From Leptodontidium sp. MPI-SDFR-AT-0119 (lineage: Eukaryota; Ascomycota; Leotiomycetes; Helotiales; Leptodontidiaceae): a stretch of DNA of 64,000 nucleotides. The notes below the pieces were generated by a model, which made no database searches, was not told the origin of the DNA, and saw only the letters and a program-made list of their open reading frames with translations. Position 1 is the first letter of the stretch. Every line of letters begins with the position of its first letter. Shown here one piece after another: positions 33,480 through 44,795 of the stretch. The DNA lies in the NCBI GenBank assembly GCA_020726505.1, contig JAHLEZ010000009.1:1860001-1924000 (forward strand), given 5' to 3'. A program made the translations under genes and the position numbers.

Positions 33480-36000
33480 GCGTATGGAGCTCCTATATCA
33501 AGTAAATACAGCTCATCTCGTCTCGAGATGGATAGGCCGGAATCCCCGCCTCCATCAACAGTGCTGTATCTGCCCAAAACCTTTCCGCTTTCAACCTAAC
33601 GTCTCTCCCTAGTGTCCCCTCAGCGGCCCTTACCACAGATCTAACAAACGGATGCTCCTCTGCAATCTAGAATGCCGGTCTGACAAATGTAGTATGAATG
33701 TCGTATGTGAACTCTGGCACTGTATTAGTTAGACGCTCAAGGATACTTCTCAGTTCCTGTAACGTAGTTTCCTCCGCCTCGCCAGGGACAGTACGACGTT
33801 CGATAGTGACCGTACACATTGCCGGATAACTCGACGGCTCCTCGCCTCCCTGAATAAGACTGGCATGAATTGATCCAGTTCCCAACCACTAATCTCTCTT
33901 TCCATCTAGAATAGACTTGTTGTACTTGTCCAGCTCTACCAGAAAGTACCCAGCTTTACAGATTGCATCGATCCCAATATCAAACAGCGAACCGTAGGCC
34001 ACACGACCGTAAATATCGACTTTGAACCACACGAAACCTTTGTGCGATAGTACAATATCGAGCATTGTAGGCTCCATGACAATAGCTCCATCTGCTGTCC
34101 ATCCCGCAGCAAGGATCTCCTCCGTACCGAGACTGAGGTTCTCCTCGTCCGCCACGCCAGCAAATATTATGTCACCACGAAGATTCGCTTCTTTCGCCGC
34201 GACTAGAGCGATGAGGGCGGCTGCAATGCCAGCTTTCATGTCGAGGATGCCACGGCCATAAATTTTGCCGCCGTGGATCACGCCGCTCAGAGGATTGCCC
34301 TCGTAGCCGGCTGTTGTGACGGTATCTATGTGTCCGTTGAGCATTAGGGCTTTTCCTCCGCCGATACCGCGGATAATTCCGACAACAGATGGGCGGCCGC
34401 GTGTGCTCTCTAGCCAGTGTGTCTCGATGCCTCGGTGGGAGAGCCAGGCCGTGATGTATTCTGCGATGGCTGTCTCGCCAGCTCCACCGGATTTGGAGAG
34501 GCCTAGGTTCGTTGAGTCTATACGGACCAGGGCTTGTGCAAGGGTGACTGGATCCGAGATCGTTACATCTAAAGGGGCGGTATAGGCACGAGCACCTTCT
34601 ATAGAGAGGAGAACAATGATAGACTCTAGTGTCAGGTTCAGATCTGTTGACGCAGCATACTGAAGACCGGCGAGAGTGGCTGCTCCGCACGGCCCAGCTT
34701 CCACGCCGAGAGAAAATAGTTTCTGAACTACTTGATGTGCCTCTATATCAGAAACAGTGACACTCACATCAACACCAGCTTTCAAGATCGGCCAAGCGGT
34801 CGTAGAAAGCGTCCCGCAGTTCATGCTGGCCATGATCGTGCTACTCGTTTTGACGGGCGTTGAAGTACCATTGCTTAGACTGGTCCACAGACAAGCCGCA
34901 GTATCAGGTTCAACCGCTAAGACGCGTGTATTGCGTCCAGATCTCTTGCTGTAGCTTATAATAGCCTGAGCTAGTGATCCCACACCTACTAGTGTCACAA
35001 TCAGGTCTGGTGGCTTGCCCTCGAGTTCCCTGTCAATTTCAGAGAGCATAGTCGAATATCCCTCGACGATCCACTGCTTTCATCAGCACTAAACCATCAG
35101 CCTCTATCGCCTGAAATCGAAAAATCTACCTCCGGAATCTCATCATAACCGTCAAACGCCGTATCCTAGACCAAAATCCCATTCCCAAGCCGGTCAGAAA
35201 TATCTTTTGCCAATAGAACAGTCCTATCATAGTCAAAATCCGTAACAACGACCTCCGCGCCCTCGTTTCGAATCAACGACACAGTTTCCGCATCATCACC
35301 CACATACTTCGGTACTAAGATCCTCGCCTGTAGTCCAAGCATACAAGCGATCCTCGCGACTGCCCGTCCGTGATTGCCCTCCGTCGCAGCCACAAGCATA
35401 ATGCCATCCTTTCGTTGTTTCGCCCCTTCTCTCACTTCTGAAAGAGTAGATGTGAGAAGGAGGTGCAGGCGGGTACATAAGGCTCGGTGCGCAGCCTATG
35501 ATGCCCCGAGGATCTTGAATGCTAGGAGACCAAAACGTTGACTTTCGTCTTTGAGGTAGACGGCTGCGACGCCAAAGTCTTGCGCGAGGGAAGGGAGGGA
35601 CGTTAGGGGTGTGGGGGCGTAGCTGGGGAGGGTTTTGTGGAAAGTATCCCCTTAGCTGCCACCAGAAACACCCTCCTGAAAGCCCTGTAAGGCTCCCTGT
35701 AACGAGCCCCTAAGACGCGAGAAATAGTGCGTTTTTCGGGCTATGTGCGCTATTCAATCACCGATGACCCCGCTATACCTTTTTAGGCTTAGCGGCACGT
35801 GAGCTGTAGAATGGTGCTTATGGCAGCTAAGGGGATAGGGTGATGAAGAAGTTGAGGTTGTGTTTGGGGTTGTGAATTGTGAGGCGGCGAGGTTGTAGTG
35901 GGTTTGCGCCTGCTATTGGGAGGTGGATGGTGGGTAGACGACGACGGATCTGAGGAGGCAATATCGCGTGGCTGGCTGTTGGCCGTCATCGTCGAAGGGG
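33480..36000 (-). pseudogene. Diaminopropionate ammonia-lyase / M20 peptidase fusion, broken
   Basis: Reading leftward, the first half is a fold-type II PLP lyase: FHKTLPSYAPTPLTSLPSLA, YLKDESQRFGLLAFKILGAS with the PLP Lys, VAATEGNHGRAVARIA and TLVGVGSLAQAI. The second half is an M20 metallopeptidase (ArgE/DapE type): LMLNGHIDTV, GRGILDMKAGIAAALIAL, ADEENLSLGTEEI and MGTGSIHASLIQGGEEPSSYP. An intron (about 35081-35136) separates DEIPE from WIVEGYSTM. Lesions are a TAG in the first half at 35163, a stop after DGKRD at 33889, a stop after RPAF at 33667, and a MITE at 35647-35835 near the N-terminus. It would have linked deamination with removal of an acyl or peptide group. The C-terminus is ragged after about 33500. 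Confidence 0.8.
35647..35835. mobile_element. 189-bp MITE, TCCCCTTAGCTGCCA family
   Basis: The ends are TCCCCTTAGCTGCCA / TGGCAGCTAAGGGGA with flanking TA (35645-35646 and 35836-35837). It is a sibling of 25236-25380. It sits in the 5' part of the lyase/peptidase pseudogene, just upstream of the codons for FHKTLP. Confidence 0.9.
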
Positions 36001-36979
36001 AGAGGTTAGGCTCTAAAATAATTCAAATATCCCATACAACTAATCAATTAACGACTACAATAAATTGAACCGTGGGTGATGAGCCAGCATCTAATTACAG
36101 CCTTGAAGCTCCATCTTGTATTGTTTTCTCACCCCTCGCCATGTAATGTTAACAGAAGGCGCGAGGCCAACGGAATTCGTTTCCGACATACAGTACGAAG
36201 CGAGAACCGAAGAACACCCCTTTTCACGGAGAACGTAACAACAACACCGAGTACGTAAAATACCCTCTCAAATCAAACATACGATTAGAGACTGTGGTAT
36301 GCCGAGAGAAACCCCCTAATGCCCAGTGTGGTTCTCCGGTTAGTGGTCGCGACTATCAGGCTAGTTACTAGGGGTGCGACGGACCTAGAGCCTCAGTTCG
36401 GCGGAGTTAAACTCCGAGATCAGAGAAGAGCTCTTGGGACACTAAGGAGGAAGAAGGTCCCTGTCAAGCGTACGGAGGTAGGATTTCGTTCCAGGGATAT
36501 TACGCATTCTTCAATTTAGTTGCACGTCACTACTGATCGTCAAATAATATCATCCAACAGAGCCATAACAGCCCCATACTGGGTAAAAATAACAAGAGCG
36601 AGTCGGCCCTTCTGTAACAGGAACTCGAAGAAGTGAGCATCAACCAAGACCGGCCACGTGAGAATCATTGTGTCGTCAGCGCACAATGAATAAGCTGTAT
36701 AGCCGCTGAGGAGCGCTTCGGCCGATGAAAGGTGAATCGCAAGATCTCAACAATAGACGAAGAGTCGAAGAAGTATCTTGTTCTAAGACCTCTTTCATTG
36801 GAGCTCCTTAAAATCATGAAAATCTTTTGTCCTAATTAGAAAGTCTCTCAATGTCCTAGGCAAGTCTGAACATTTCCCCTCTCTCAATCCTTCTTCAAAC
36901 TAAATCTATCTATCTAACTACTGCGGACACTTTGCAATTGCAGCCCAAGTAACCTTTTTACTTGAAGTACGCCAACTAC
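36001..36979. other. Intergenic or decayed, nothing recognised
   Basis: Only short frames without family features are present. Composition changes from balanced to AT-rich near 36800, where the RIP-like pseudogene begins. Confidence 0.5.
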
Positions 36980-38010
36980 TGATCTAAAACCTCCTTGATT
37001 ATCTTCTCTGGCGCAGTCTACTTAATACTTAACTCCCTCTCCACTCTAGCCGTATCCGCGTTCTTTAAACCCGGCTTACTATCCTTATCTAGCTTATGTG
37101 GCACCCCCGGATAATCCTTCTCTAAAATCTCTATAATGTCTTTCTAAGTATACTAAGCCCCACTTATAAAATACTTCGTCCCCTTAGTTACGCTATTATC
37201 TAGGCATTTGATATGTATATCCGCTATATCACTAACGTATATACTAAAAAGTGCAACATCCTTGAACGCACCACTTATAATACTACCGAATAGTAAACCG
37301 TTAAATAAGCCCTCCATTTCCTTGGCAAATTATTAGATTAAGTTGTGCCCGTATACGAAAGAGGGGTGGATTATAAAGAGTTCGAAACCGGGTTTCTCCT
37401 TCTCTATAAACTCCTAGCTGGCGTTATTAGCGATAAGCTTAGAGGCGGCATAAAGTTTAAAAGAGGTGAACATATTATTACCGGCGTCGAAATTGTCGTT
37501 AGTATTAACGGAGAGATCTCATCTATTCTCCTTTATACGCGTTTTAAATTAGTACTAGTTCTTTTGGTAGAGCAAGAGATAATATACCTCTAATAACACC
37601 TCCCTTAGGCACACTATCTAGAGGTTCTAATACAAGGCTTAAACTAATAATCACCACTTTCTTAATACTCCTTACTTCCTTCGCACTTCTCAGAATACTT
37701 AATGTTCCCTTTAAAGCAAGGGGAAATATCTCCTCTTTCTTAATTGAGCCAGTGATTAGGCTTACTAAATAGAGAATATAATTAATACTGTCCAAAACAT
37801 TAGAGAACGTATTAGAGGCTGTAATGTCTAGGACAATAACAAACTCGATCTTGTTAGCGTATTTAGAGAAGATTCCCTTAAGTTTAGAGATTTAGGAGTC
37901 CTTACGGACTGAAACTCAGAGACAGTAGCTTGCCTTTAAAGCTGCGTTGGCAGTTACGGCGCCTATGAAACCTGTGGCTCCGGTCTAATTAACCGGCATA
38001 TTAGTCTCTT
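36980..38010 (-). pseudogene. NAD-dependent epimerase/reductase (DFR-like), RIP-decayed
   Basis: Reading leftward from about 38010, a Rossmann start TGATGFIGAVTANAALKA is followed by VSVRKDS, ISKLKGIFSKYANKIEFVIV and an open 83-aa block at 37544-37795 (MDSINYILYLVSLITGSIKKEE, GTLSILRSAKEV, IKKVVI). Further blocks resemble the Tyr-x3-Lys region, FELVIIHPSF-like and GTKYFISGAQY-like segments in broken frames, ending about 36990. This is the extended short-chain dehydrogenase family of fungal aldehyde/ketone reductases related to dihydroflavonol reductase. Stops lie at positions where Gln or Trp is expected and the DNA is AT-rich, so RIP on a duplicated gene is likely. Confidence 0.7.
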
Positions 38011-41000
38011 CTTATTCAAGATGTTTAAGGAAGGGGTCCAGCAGTTTTGTGATTGATTTACTTAGAGCGCATTAATAAGCGATAAACGTACAATGAAGAT
38101 GAGTTTTGAAGACATAATAGCTAAGTTCTTATCAACTTGCTAGTATTTAGATGTTTAAGATTAGAGATAGTTAGGAATAAACTAATTAATAGATTAGTAC
38201 TCAATCTCAACTATAAACCTTTCACGTTAAAATAGCTATTGTCAAGCACAGATTAGAAATAACAACTTACAAACATATAAATGAAAGTAATATATAAAGT
38301 CCGAGAATGCGGCCGCCAACTCCACTTATCACTATAATTTAGCTTCATTATTAATATGATTCAGCGGTAGTGTCAGGATTTAGAGAAGCTGTGTGACAGC
38401 CATGAATTAGAGGCAGGGTTCGGAACAATACTCAAGTGAGTGTGACGCGAGGAAATTTCAGCCCGCCCAGAAAGCTTGTTTTCTGGGGCGTTACGTACTG
38501 TAGTCACATTGAGCTAATACACGACTACGCCTGGATCCATAGATTTGAAATTTGAGTATGATATTCGGGACAAACCTACGAGTGCGGGTAAATATGGCCT
38601 GAATAGTGTTCTAACGGCGGTGAGAACTCAATGTTACACATGCAGAGCTACATTAGGGGTCCATGGAATAACACTAACAATTGGGGTACTGTGATGCACG
38701 GTGCTTTGCGAGAAGTTCAGTAATCTAACAGCAACGGAGTCATGGGAGTTATTAGTGACCTACCAAAAAGTATGTAGTCGTCGGCGTACTACACCTCCTT
38801 CGATCTTCTCTCTAGTATTCGGCGTATTCGGCACAACAAGAATGTCCGATTTTTGCTGTGTCCGACCTTTTTCAAAGAGGCGCCTGTGATTTCAAATGCC
38901 GTTTGGGATTTTCGTAAAATCTCGGTAGCTCGGCGTTCGCTCGGCTACAAAGTAAGCCCGACAGCCCGACAGCCCATAAACGCTGGCTTCATATCGGACA
39001 CCATTTCATCCTGGCGTACTTTGTTACAATTAAAATAATGGCAGTAAAAATAAACCTAATGTACGCCCTAGATGATTGCTAAGCTCTCCATAGTGGCTCA
39101 TCTTGTTCCCGCTTTCAGCTCTTGGCCTCGCTAAGTAGTCAATCAATGTTGCCTCGAGACCCAGCTCAGCGACCTCTTGGGGGATGCGGACAGGCTCTTG
39201 CAGACCGCGGCTAATCTTACCGCTCAAGCCTTTTTTTATATTTTTTTTAAAGAAAGCACTAGAGCTAACTGCGAATCAGTCGGATGGCTATGTGAAACCC
39301 ACTCTTGTACCAATTAGTCTGGAGTCCAGGTAAGGACTTACACACTTTTTGATAGGTCTTGACCCGCAATGCCTCCAAACTTCTGACAGAAAAATCTCTA
39401 GTACCGACAGAGCCTACGAGACAGAGGCATACTTATAATGCTGTGAACATACGCTTCGTAGAACGAGAAGGCAACGAAAGCGACTTCCTCCATTGCAGTC
39501 ATTTCTGATTATCAGATGTGACAAATTTAAGAAGAAAGTAGAGTTCGCGACTTAGGACAGCGCAACGGCGAACTTGCGAACTTCGGAGGAGTTTACGAGC
39601 GGCGATGGTTGGCTATTGCGAGCCGGCTGCAAATTTAGCCTCATAGAAGAGCCCGGGCGAACATTGCAAACGATTTGCTACTCTGCTTTGACATAACGTG
39701 AGCTCATAAGCGACGCGTAATGTCTATTGTTGGGAAACCTCTTTTACTTTAGAGAAGCACAATAACGCAAAATAAAGCACACAAGTCATATCCAGTATTA
39801 GGAACTGCGACATTTCAAGAGAGTGAATCGAATCAATTCTTCTCACTGCCAACATAATATCTTCTTTGCACTTTTCACAATTCTATCCCCCTCTCTTACG
39901 TGCCTCGTAATTTCGGCGCCCTCGTTTGTACCTAGCTTAGTCTTAGTTAATGTAAGGGCCCGTGCACTTAGTTTTATATACATAATTAAGTTTATTATTT
40001 TAAGGGCTTTAAAAGAGAAAAGAACCTCCCTCCTTAGGAATTAGCTTTTATATTTATTTAGCCTATAATTAAAGAATCACCGGCTAATCTTTAATGAATT
40101 TCCATCGTATATTAGTCACCTCAGTGTACAAGTGACCCTTACAACAGATATGACAGCTGCAGTCACAGCACTCTGACGGATGGCTTGAATGGCAGACATG
40201 GTGATGATGCCTGGTGAGGAGGAATGGAACACCTTAATAAAGGATAAGGATATAGAAAGAGTCGGCTGCTCCTGCATTACGACTTCCTTTATATAATGTG
40301 TAGGAGAAGTATCAGAGCTTCTGCCTTGGCAGATATTGATGGCAGGGATAGTCACACGACAAGAGCGCGATTCGAGATAAGGGCTGGAGATAATAGTGGA
40401 GAGGTTAGATTCGAACGCTTCCAAGCCACGAGTCTCCACAATGTCCATATTGAGGGTATGTTGGAGATCAAAGGTACTAACAATGCAGGTTTGTGAATAT
40501 GTGAGTACTATAGTCATCTCGCTTGTGTAAGCAGGATCTGCACTAGGACGTGGCGGGATTGTCAATGCCAGAGTCGGGCCCCCAGAGAGGCGGAATGGCG
40601 GAAAGGGGGTTGCCAATGTGAGATGTCGGTCATGTGTAGTGGCGGCTCTGTTGCCGCCTGTTCCGCCAACCGACGGCACTTGACGCTCTCCTCGAAGTCT
40701 ATCGTTCGAGACGAGACAGCGGCAGGAAATTGCTTTAAAAGAACTTTAGTTGGATTGCACAGTTCGACACATTCACATCAAATTCGATCAACATGACCTA
40801 GTTCATTAGAGTGGGTCTGAGAGCGTGCTGAACTTGATGCAAATTGCCTTGGCTGAGAAATCTAGCATGTGGAATACCGGCAGCCTGTACATGTATTCTC
40901 CACGCATCCTATTTTCCAAAGAAGAGGATAGCAGAATGAGTTATGAACATCGAATATTTGATATCAGTCATGGGTGCCAAACAGCTGTTGCCGGGCTCTG

Positions 41001-41232
41001 TCGAATACTGTCATAAGATCCGGTGTGAGGGTTGGGCCGATGAACGTCAGAACGAGGATATAATATAAATCATGCAATGCTGATAAAAGTTGTGTACGGA
41101 ATGAAAACATTACCAAAGTCACATTGTCCTATTCTTTGAGACTTGCATAATGGCCGCAGTTTCGAATACTCGCCCTGAATACATTTCCATTCCAAAGGCT
41201 ACATCTCAGCTAGATTTGCTCGGTTTGTTGTT
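38011..41232. other. Long stretch without a recognised gene
   Basis: AT-rich decayed DNA runs to about 38350, followed by mixed-composition sequence with short frames. The minus frame 39030-39227 (VRIPQEVAELGLEATLIDYL) is protein-like but too short to name. The minus frame 40116-40679 (187 aa, Ser/Thr/Ile-rich, no motif) could be a hypothetical gene or chance. 39880-40100 is AT-rich again. No RNA gene was found. Confidence 0.45.
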
Positions 41233-42306
41233 TTATTCTTCCCTGGCTACACTAGTTGGCCCATCTACGAATGTTGCTGGCTCTCTACGAGATCGATTCA
41301 CCTTGAGCTCAAACACATCCAACCTCTGATACCCTCCAACGACATCATGGTATTGTTTTCCTTCAATACAGTCTGCCAAATCCATATCAGCATACAAAAT
41401 ATCTTCTTCCTTCTGCAAATATTCCTTCTCTTGCTTCTGGCCCGTGCTTGCATTAATCGTGTATCCCGGCAACAAGGCACCAGTTGGATCCAAGAACATA
41501 GTTGCTGCCGCCGGTGACATTTCCAGCACACTACGAACATGAGCTGGGTCGGTTGCACCTGCTGATATGATCTCTATAGCCTCGCTATCCAAACGCCCAG
41601 AGCACAGTACCCCAAAGCACTTCGCTTCAAAGCAGTGAGCGGCGGCTCTTGTTCGATTCGCCGCAATATTATCGTAGTTGGCTGGAGCTTTTCCCTCTTT
41701 CTCTCCACCAACAGTAGGAGCCCTCGTCGGCCATATGGCAGGCCAAGTCGAGATATGTAACTGTTCCCCTTGTGCCATGAGCGAGTAGCGTGCCAGTGGA
41801 TTCGTATTCTCGCCACAGATCAAATTTCCAATCTTTCCAAAAGCCGTTTCTGCAACTCGCAGCCCAAATCCATCACCCGGACTCCATGTCAACTTCTCGA
41901 AGAACGTTGGCATTAGTTTTCGGTGGTGGACTATGATTTTGCCATCTGGACCAACGATAACGTTACTATTGTAGAGACATGCTGAGCTATGGCGAACCTT
42001 TTCTGAAATGCCGATGCTGATGACGATATTCGACTTTTGGGCCGTGGCTCGAATTACGTTCATCTCTGGACCATCGACGTAAATTGACTGCTGAGCCATT
42101 CTTTCGAATAGGCTGTGGTTTTCAGTCGGGGCACGTATCGAGCTCCAGACTGGGAAGGCTGGGATGAATGTTTCGGGAAACACTACCAGGTTCGCTCTCT
42201 TCTTCGCTGCTTGTTGTATGAAAGAGACAGCTTTCTCAGTCGTTCCTTTAGCGGAAAGGAAGACAGCCGAGACGTGGCATGCAGCAACGCGAATCGGACG
42301 GGCCAT
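41233..42306 (-). CDS. Nitrilase (aliphatic/arylaceto type)
   Basis: This 357-aa carbon-nitrogen hydrolase is intron-free, with the start taken at MARPIRVAACHVSAVFL (42306). The longer frame to 42408 adds a hydrophobic stretch that is atypical for nitrilases. The catalytic triad is complete: Glu45 in VVFPETFIPAFP, Lys130 in HHRKLMPTFFEKLTW and Cys164 in GNLICGENTNPLARYSL. It would convert nitriles to carboxylic acids plus ammonia in the cytosol, as in detoxification of plant or own nitriles. The residue after the catalytic Cys is Gly, which fits a fungal/plant-like subgroup rather than cyanide hydratase (Cys-Trp). It is the only clearly intact gene between 31 and 46 kb, surrounded by pseudogenes. 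Confidence 0.88.
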   Translation of the reverse strand: MARPIRVAACHVSAVFLSAKGTTEKAVSFIQQAAKKRANLVVFPETFIPAFPVWSSIRAPTENHSLFERMAQQSIYVDGPEMNVIRATAQKSNIVISIGISEKVRHSSACLYNSNVIVGPDGKIIVHHRKLMPTFFEKLTWSPGDGFGLRVAETAFGKIGNLICGENTNPLARYSLMAQGEQLHISTWPAIWPTRAPTVGGEKEGKAPANYDNIAANRTRAAAHCFEAKCFGVLCSGRLDSEAIEIISAGATDPAHVRSVLEMSPAAATMFLDPTGALLPGYTINASTGQKQEKEYLQKEEDILYADMDLADCIEGKQYHDVVGGYQRLDVFELKVNRSRREPATFVDGPTSVAREE

Positions 42307-42479
42307 TCTGAAGGCTGCTGCGATTGTTAGAGAAATGGGAAGACCGTATGGCCTTTGGCAACTGATCATGTACAAAGTAAAGAAGAAGATAAAAGCAACC
42401 CGTGCCAAAGACAGAGGTTGTCGGCAATTCGAAGTCCGAAATACGGAGGTACAGCGGTTAAGTGTGGTAATAGCACTAG

Positions 42480-43161
42480 CAGGGTAGTAGCGGTGTGCTA
42501 AGCGAGGTGGCCCAAAGTGGGGGGTCCGACTTACACGCCTGGTATCAGGGCCAGGAGAACGGAAACGCGATCGCCGACGTGCTTTTTGGGAAGGCCAATC
42601 TGTCTGGAAAGCTGCCCATCACCTTCCCTCGCCAGATTGAAGACCACTGCTCTCATAAGTGGTTTCCCGGCGATGCCGAGAAGGACTTTGCTGAGTATGG
42701 AGGGGGTCTTGGTGGGCTATCGGTGGTTTGACGCAATGTCCATTGAACCTCTGTATCCATTCGGATTCGGTCTTTCGTACACGACATTCGTGTTGCATGG
42801 AGTGAGCGTGAGCAGTTATATCTCAGTCGATGGGGCCACTCAAGCGAAAGTGAGTATGGAGGTTATGAATACAGGGTCTCGTGATGGCAGTGAGGTGGTG
42901 CAACTTTACCTCTCATCCTCTGGTGATATTGGGCAACTCGGACGTTCGCAGGTTGTGAAGTCGCTATCAGGCTTTCAAAAAAGTCCATGTACCGGCTAGT
43001 CAATCTCGAGTTATACATATTTCCGTTGGCAGATGCCGTGGCCTAGTTTGACGTCGCCGGCAAGGGAGGTGCAGGATCAGGGGGAAAGTGGCGCGTGGAT
43101 GCGGGTTTCTAAAAGGGTTTTATAAGGACGAGTTCACGTTCTATTACAGAGATAGTTGATC
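42480..43161 (+). pseudogene. GH3 beta-glucosidase C-terminal fragment
   Basis: Only the C-terminal part is present: [28 protein letters not shown], a jump into the next frame at [10 protein letters not shown], then PLYPFGFGLSYTTF and the fibronectin-III-like segment VSMEVMNTGSRDGSEVVQLY. Beyond a TAG at about 42998 the reading resumes as VAGKGGAGSGGKWRVDAGF and ends near 43161. At least one frameshift (about 42700) and two stops break it, and the N-terminal catalytic barrel is missing. Complete relatives hydrolyse terminal beta-glucosides. The fragment is head-to-head with the nitrilase start (about 170 bp apart), so its remains now form part of the nitrilase upstream region. Confidence 0.8.
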
Positions 43162-43279
43162 TAATTATAAGATAGAGAACTTCTAGATATTTGCTACTAA
43201 TAGCACATCGCTATTTTCCCTTGCCCATTTAATCTTGAGATCGATGCAAGTTACTTAGGGGGAGGATTATTCGAATTAA

Positions 43280-44280
43280 CCGTAGAAATTACAATACATT
43301 AACTATAACTCTATGCACATGATTGCGTTTCATAGAGCTGGCTTGAGTTCTCCCAGAAATGGATGTTGCCCGAGCAACAAGCACACAATGTCCTCTTAGA
43401 TCAGGCGGGACATTGACAGTGATAGTAAATCTTTGCCAGTTAAAATCCTTCCTCGGATATACTTGCGCTTCAATCCACGATTTCCCATCATTAAAACTCA
43501 CATCCACACTCCCAATCCCATCATGGCTCTACGCCCAACCTTCGACACTAATAGCCTGCCCCCGAACCTCTGTCCCTGGCAGTGGGTTTACAATCATAGA
43601 GTTTGGCTGAACTTCCTATACTAGTTTAAGGTCTCCCTTTAGATCTTCGGGGTCAATCGCATTGTAAAATGTGATTATATATAGCCCTTGTGCACATCCA
43701 GCTTACAAAGACAACTTTCTTAACCACTTAGTACTATTTGTGCCAAACCACCCAAGGCACGACCAGTCGCACCGGTCCACCCCTCTCTTTGCTCAAAGGC
43801 TCTCCATTGATCTCGTATACTACTAACACTTCTAACATGAGTGCTTTCTCCAATAGTAAATCTTTCAGGTACTAGTCGGCCTCCACGCCATCGAAAACAC
43901 CATAATCAAGACCTTCAGACCACATATATTTTGCCTCGAGCAACGGACCGGTGAGCTCAAGCAGTGTGCTTAATCTCACACCCGACCAGTCCACATTCCC
44001 TATCCGCCATACGTTCTCTATCGCTGGCTTGATTAGGCTGCCGTAGCACTTGTGGAAAGAAGTCACGGTTGTCTTTGAGAATCGACAGAGTTGCCCGAGT
44101 GATATTGAGCATAGATGATTAACGAGGCCACCTATGACTAGCATCCATTTGTCGGCATTGATGACGGCTGCACCCATGTGGATTGTGTGGAACAATTGAT
44201 CGTCAGGAGTGATGAAGGATTATAGGTAGTGAGGAGGGGGTGGATACCGGATGTAGAACCCCGCGGGGCTGATTGCGGTA
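43280..44280 (-). pseudogene. Sulfite oxidase-like molybdopterin oxidoreductase, broken
   Basis: Reading leftward, SFITPDDQLFHTIHMGAAVI opens the molybdopterin domain, followed by NADKWMLVIGGLV, TVTSFHKCYGS (with the molybdenum-ligand Cys region), IENVWRIGNVDWSGVRLSTLLEL and LDYGVFDGVEAD, then a stop. After decayed frames (YEINGEPLSKERGGPVRLVVP) the Mo-cofactor dimerisation domain follows at 43507-43289 (DVSFNDGKSWIEAQVYPRKDFNWQRFTI). Several stops and shifts lie in 43620-43872. The intact enzyme would oxidise sulfite or a related substrate. Changes include both transitions and indels. Confidence 0.8.
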
Positions 44281-44696
44281 CATGCTTCTCGCTCCTATCC
44301 ATCCGAGGGCGGCCCTTAATGGAGGGAAAAGTGCTCGTTACTCATTGTTGTTGCCACTGACGGAAAGTGAAAAGAAGGAACTCGACAACGGAGGCACGGC
44401 AAGGGAGATGATAGAGGTCCTTATGCGGCTAGCAGGCCGGCCTCGATGATTGAAGGGTGGGTTGCAACTGCATCGAGATTCTTGTAGTCTATGTTTGCAT
44501 TCCTGCGAGTTCTTGCTGATGCTGTCATCCGTTCAAGCGAGAACTATGAAGCGAGCGGGTCCTTTCCGCTCCGCCCCTTTTGAGTTCAGCCTTTTAAGCA
44601 AGGATGTGGGCTAGCGCATCCGCTGATGCCGCTGGTCACCCACCCTTTTCGCCCGCCACACGTCTTCCAAATTTTCCCAACTTCTCAATCATTTAG

Positions 44697-44795
44697 ATGA
44701 AGCGATGGAAGATGAGCGGCGGCATGGAGCAACCGCCTGACACTTCTCGCAAGCGAGCCGCTTTGGCTTGCAATTACTGCCGCAAAAGGCAATCT
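44697..44795 (+). pseudogene. Zn(II)2Cys6 regulator, first-exon fragment
   Basis: The frame from 44697 encodes MKRWKMSGGMEQPPDTSRKR then AALACNYCRKRQ, the first half of a Zn2Cys6 DNA-binding cluster (Cys-x2-Cys plus basic residues). The sequence then becomes unrelated, so the second half of the cluster and the regulatory domain are lost. An open frame at 44912-45223 lies nearby without recognised features. Confidence 0.5.

Noticed and set aside
32914..36000. A single large intact gene from the Helitron-like frame through the lyase
   Set aside because: The parts are on opposite strands and belong to unrelated families.
40116..40679. A 187-aa hypothetical gene
   Set aside because: No motif or signal, and poor codon character; kept only as a remark in the intergenic entry.
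42307..42408. Longer nitrilase N-terminus with a hydrophobic leader
   Set aside because: Nitrilases are cytosolic and the conserved protein begins at MARPIRVAACH; the extension is probably 5' leader.
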